Shown one piece after another: positions 5,876 to 5,969 of a DNA stretch of 5,969 nucleotides. Source of the DNA: an uncultured Bacilli bacterium (GTDB lineage: Bacteria; Bacillota_I; Bacilli_A; RF39; UBA660). The stretch spans positions 1-5,969 of the forward strand of contig CANRJL010000066.1 in assembly GCA_947630935.1 (NCBI GenBank), in the 5' to 3' direction. The stretch's first letter is position 1; every line of letters starts with the position of its first letter. The position numbers and the translations under genes were made by a program. Below the pieces are notes generated by a model that was given only the letters and a program-made list of their open reading frames with translations, was not told where the DNA came from and searched no databases.

Positions 5876-5887
5876 TATACATGTATA
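5876..5887. repeat. 12-bp perfect palindrome TATACATGTATA
   Basis: TATACATGTATA is self-complementary. It lies 65 bp upstream of the gerQ -35 element and just after the predicted start of the possible + promoter. Other short palindromes nearby are ATGCAT (5808-5813), ATTTGCAAAT (5826-5835) and GTGCAC (5852-5857). It could be an operator, but its role is unknown. Confidence 0.35.
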
Positions 5888-5969
5888 ATCAGAAAAAATA
5901 ATAAAAAAACTTGCAATTTTAATTTATATGTTTAAAATAACAAGCGTGAAGAGAAAAAGAAACTAATCT

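Noticed and set aside
5928..5966. Small + strand frame starting ATG at 5928 (12 codons)
   Set aside because: It is very short, lacks a ribosome binding site and resembles no known peptide.
3888..5969. A linked peptidoglycan-lysis and germination system formed by the GH3 gene and gerQ
   Set aside because: A strong terminator and separate promoters of different types lie between them, and no cwlJ or sleB is in the window; adjacency alone does not support joint function.
5888..5969. tRNA, small RNA or CRISPR at the right edge
   Set aside because: No cloverleaf, repeat-spacer pattern or terminator-capped hairpin is visible in this AT-rich stretch.

Overview
The window is 6 kb of AT-rich, gene-dense bacterial chromosome. 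AGGTG-type ribosome binding sites, TATAAT-type promoters, A/T-flanked intrinsic terminators and the gene set itself (a TypA-family GTPase, LemA, a NagZ-like GH3 enzyme and a GerQ spore-coat homologue) all point to a low-GC Bacillota. The first gene belongs to a surface-protein family that I associate with uncultured gut Bacilli. The GerQ homologue, with a promoter resembling those read by mother-cell sigma-E, suggests a spore-former or a descendant of one.

Layout, left to right. Positions 1-810 (+) hold the 3' part of a large exported protein cut by the window edge. Positions 894-2696 (+) are typA/bipA; its start is moved to the ATG at 894, because an in-frame TTG at 837 is better read as part of the gene's own -35 box. 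A bidirectional hairpin at 2696-2722 separates typA from a convergent lemA-like gene (2721-3266, -). A 154-bp divergent promoter region follows, then a compact metallo-beta-lactamase-fold hydrolase (3421-3936, +). That gene meets a membrane-anchored NagZ-like GH3 glycosidase (3938-5287, -) with one base between the stop codons, inside a 9-bp inverted repeat. A clear hairpin (5358-5393) separates the GH3 gene from gerQ (5405-5761, -). The last 208 bp are non-coding and hold the gerQ promoter plus several short palindromes.

Every gene whose upstream region is visible seems to have its own promoter, and most have their own or a shared terminator, so this is a run of single-gene transcription units and not an operon. 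The predicted leaders are all short (about 12-22 nt). I see no mobile element, CRISPR array, RNA gene or defence-like cassette, and no convincing new multi-gene system. The points most worth following are an Asp-to-Asn change at the catalytic dyad of the GH3 enzyme, a GerQ homologue without the N-terminal lysines used for cross-linking in Bacillus subtilis, the sigma-E-like promoter, and the palindromic convergent gene junction.
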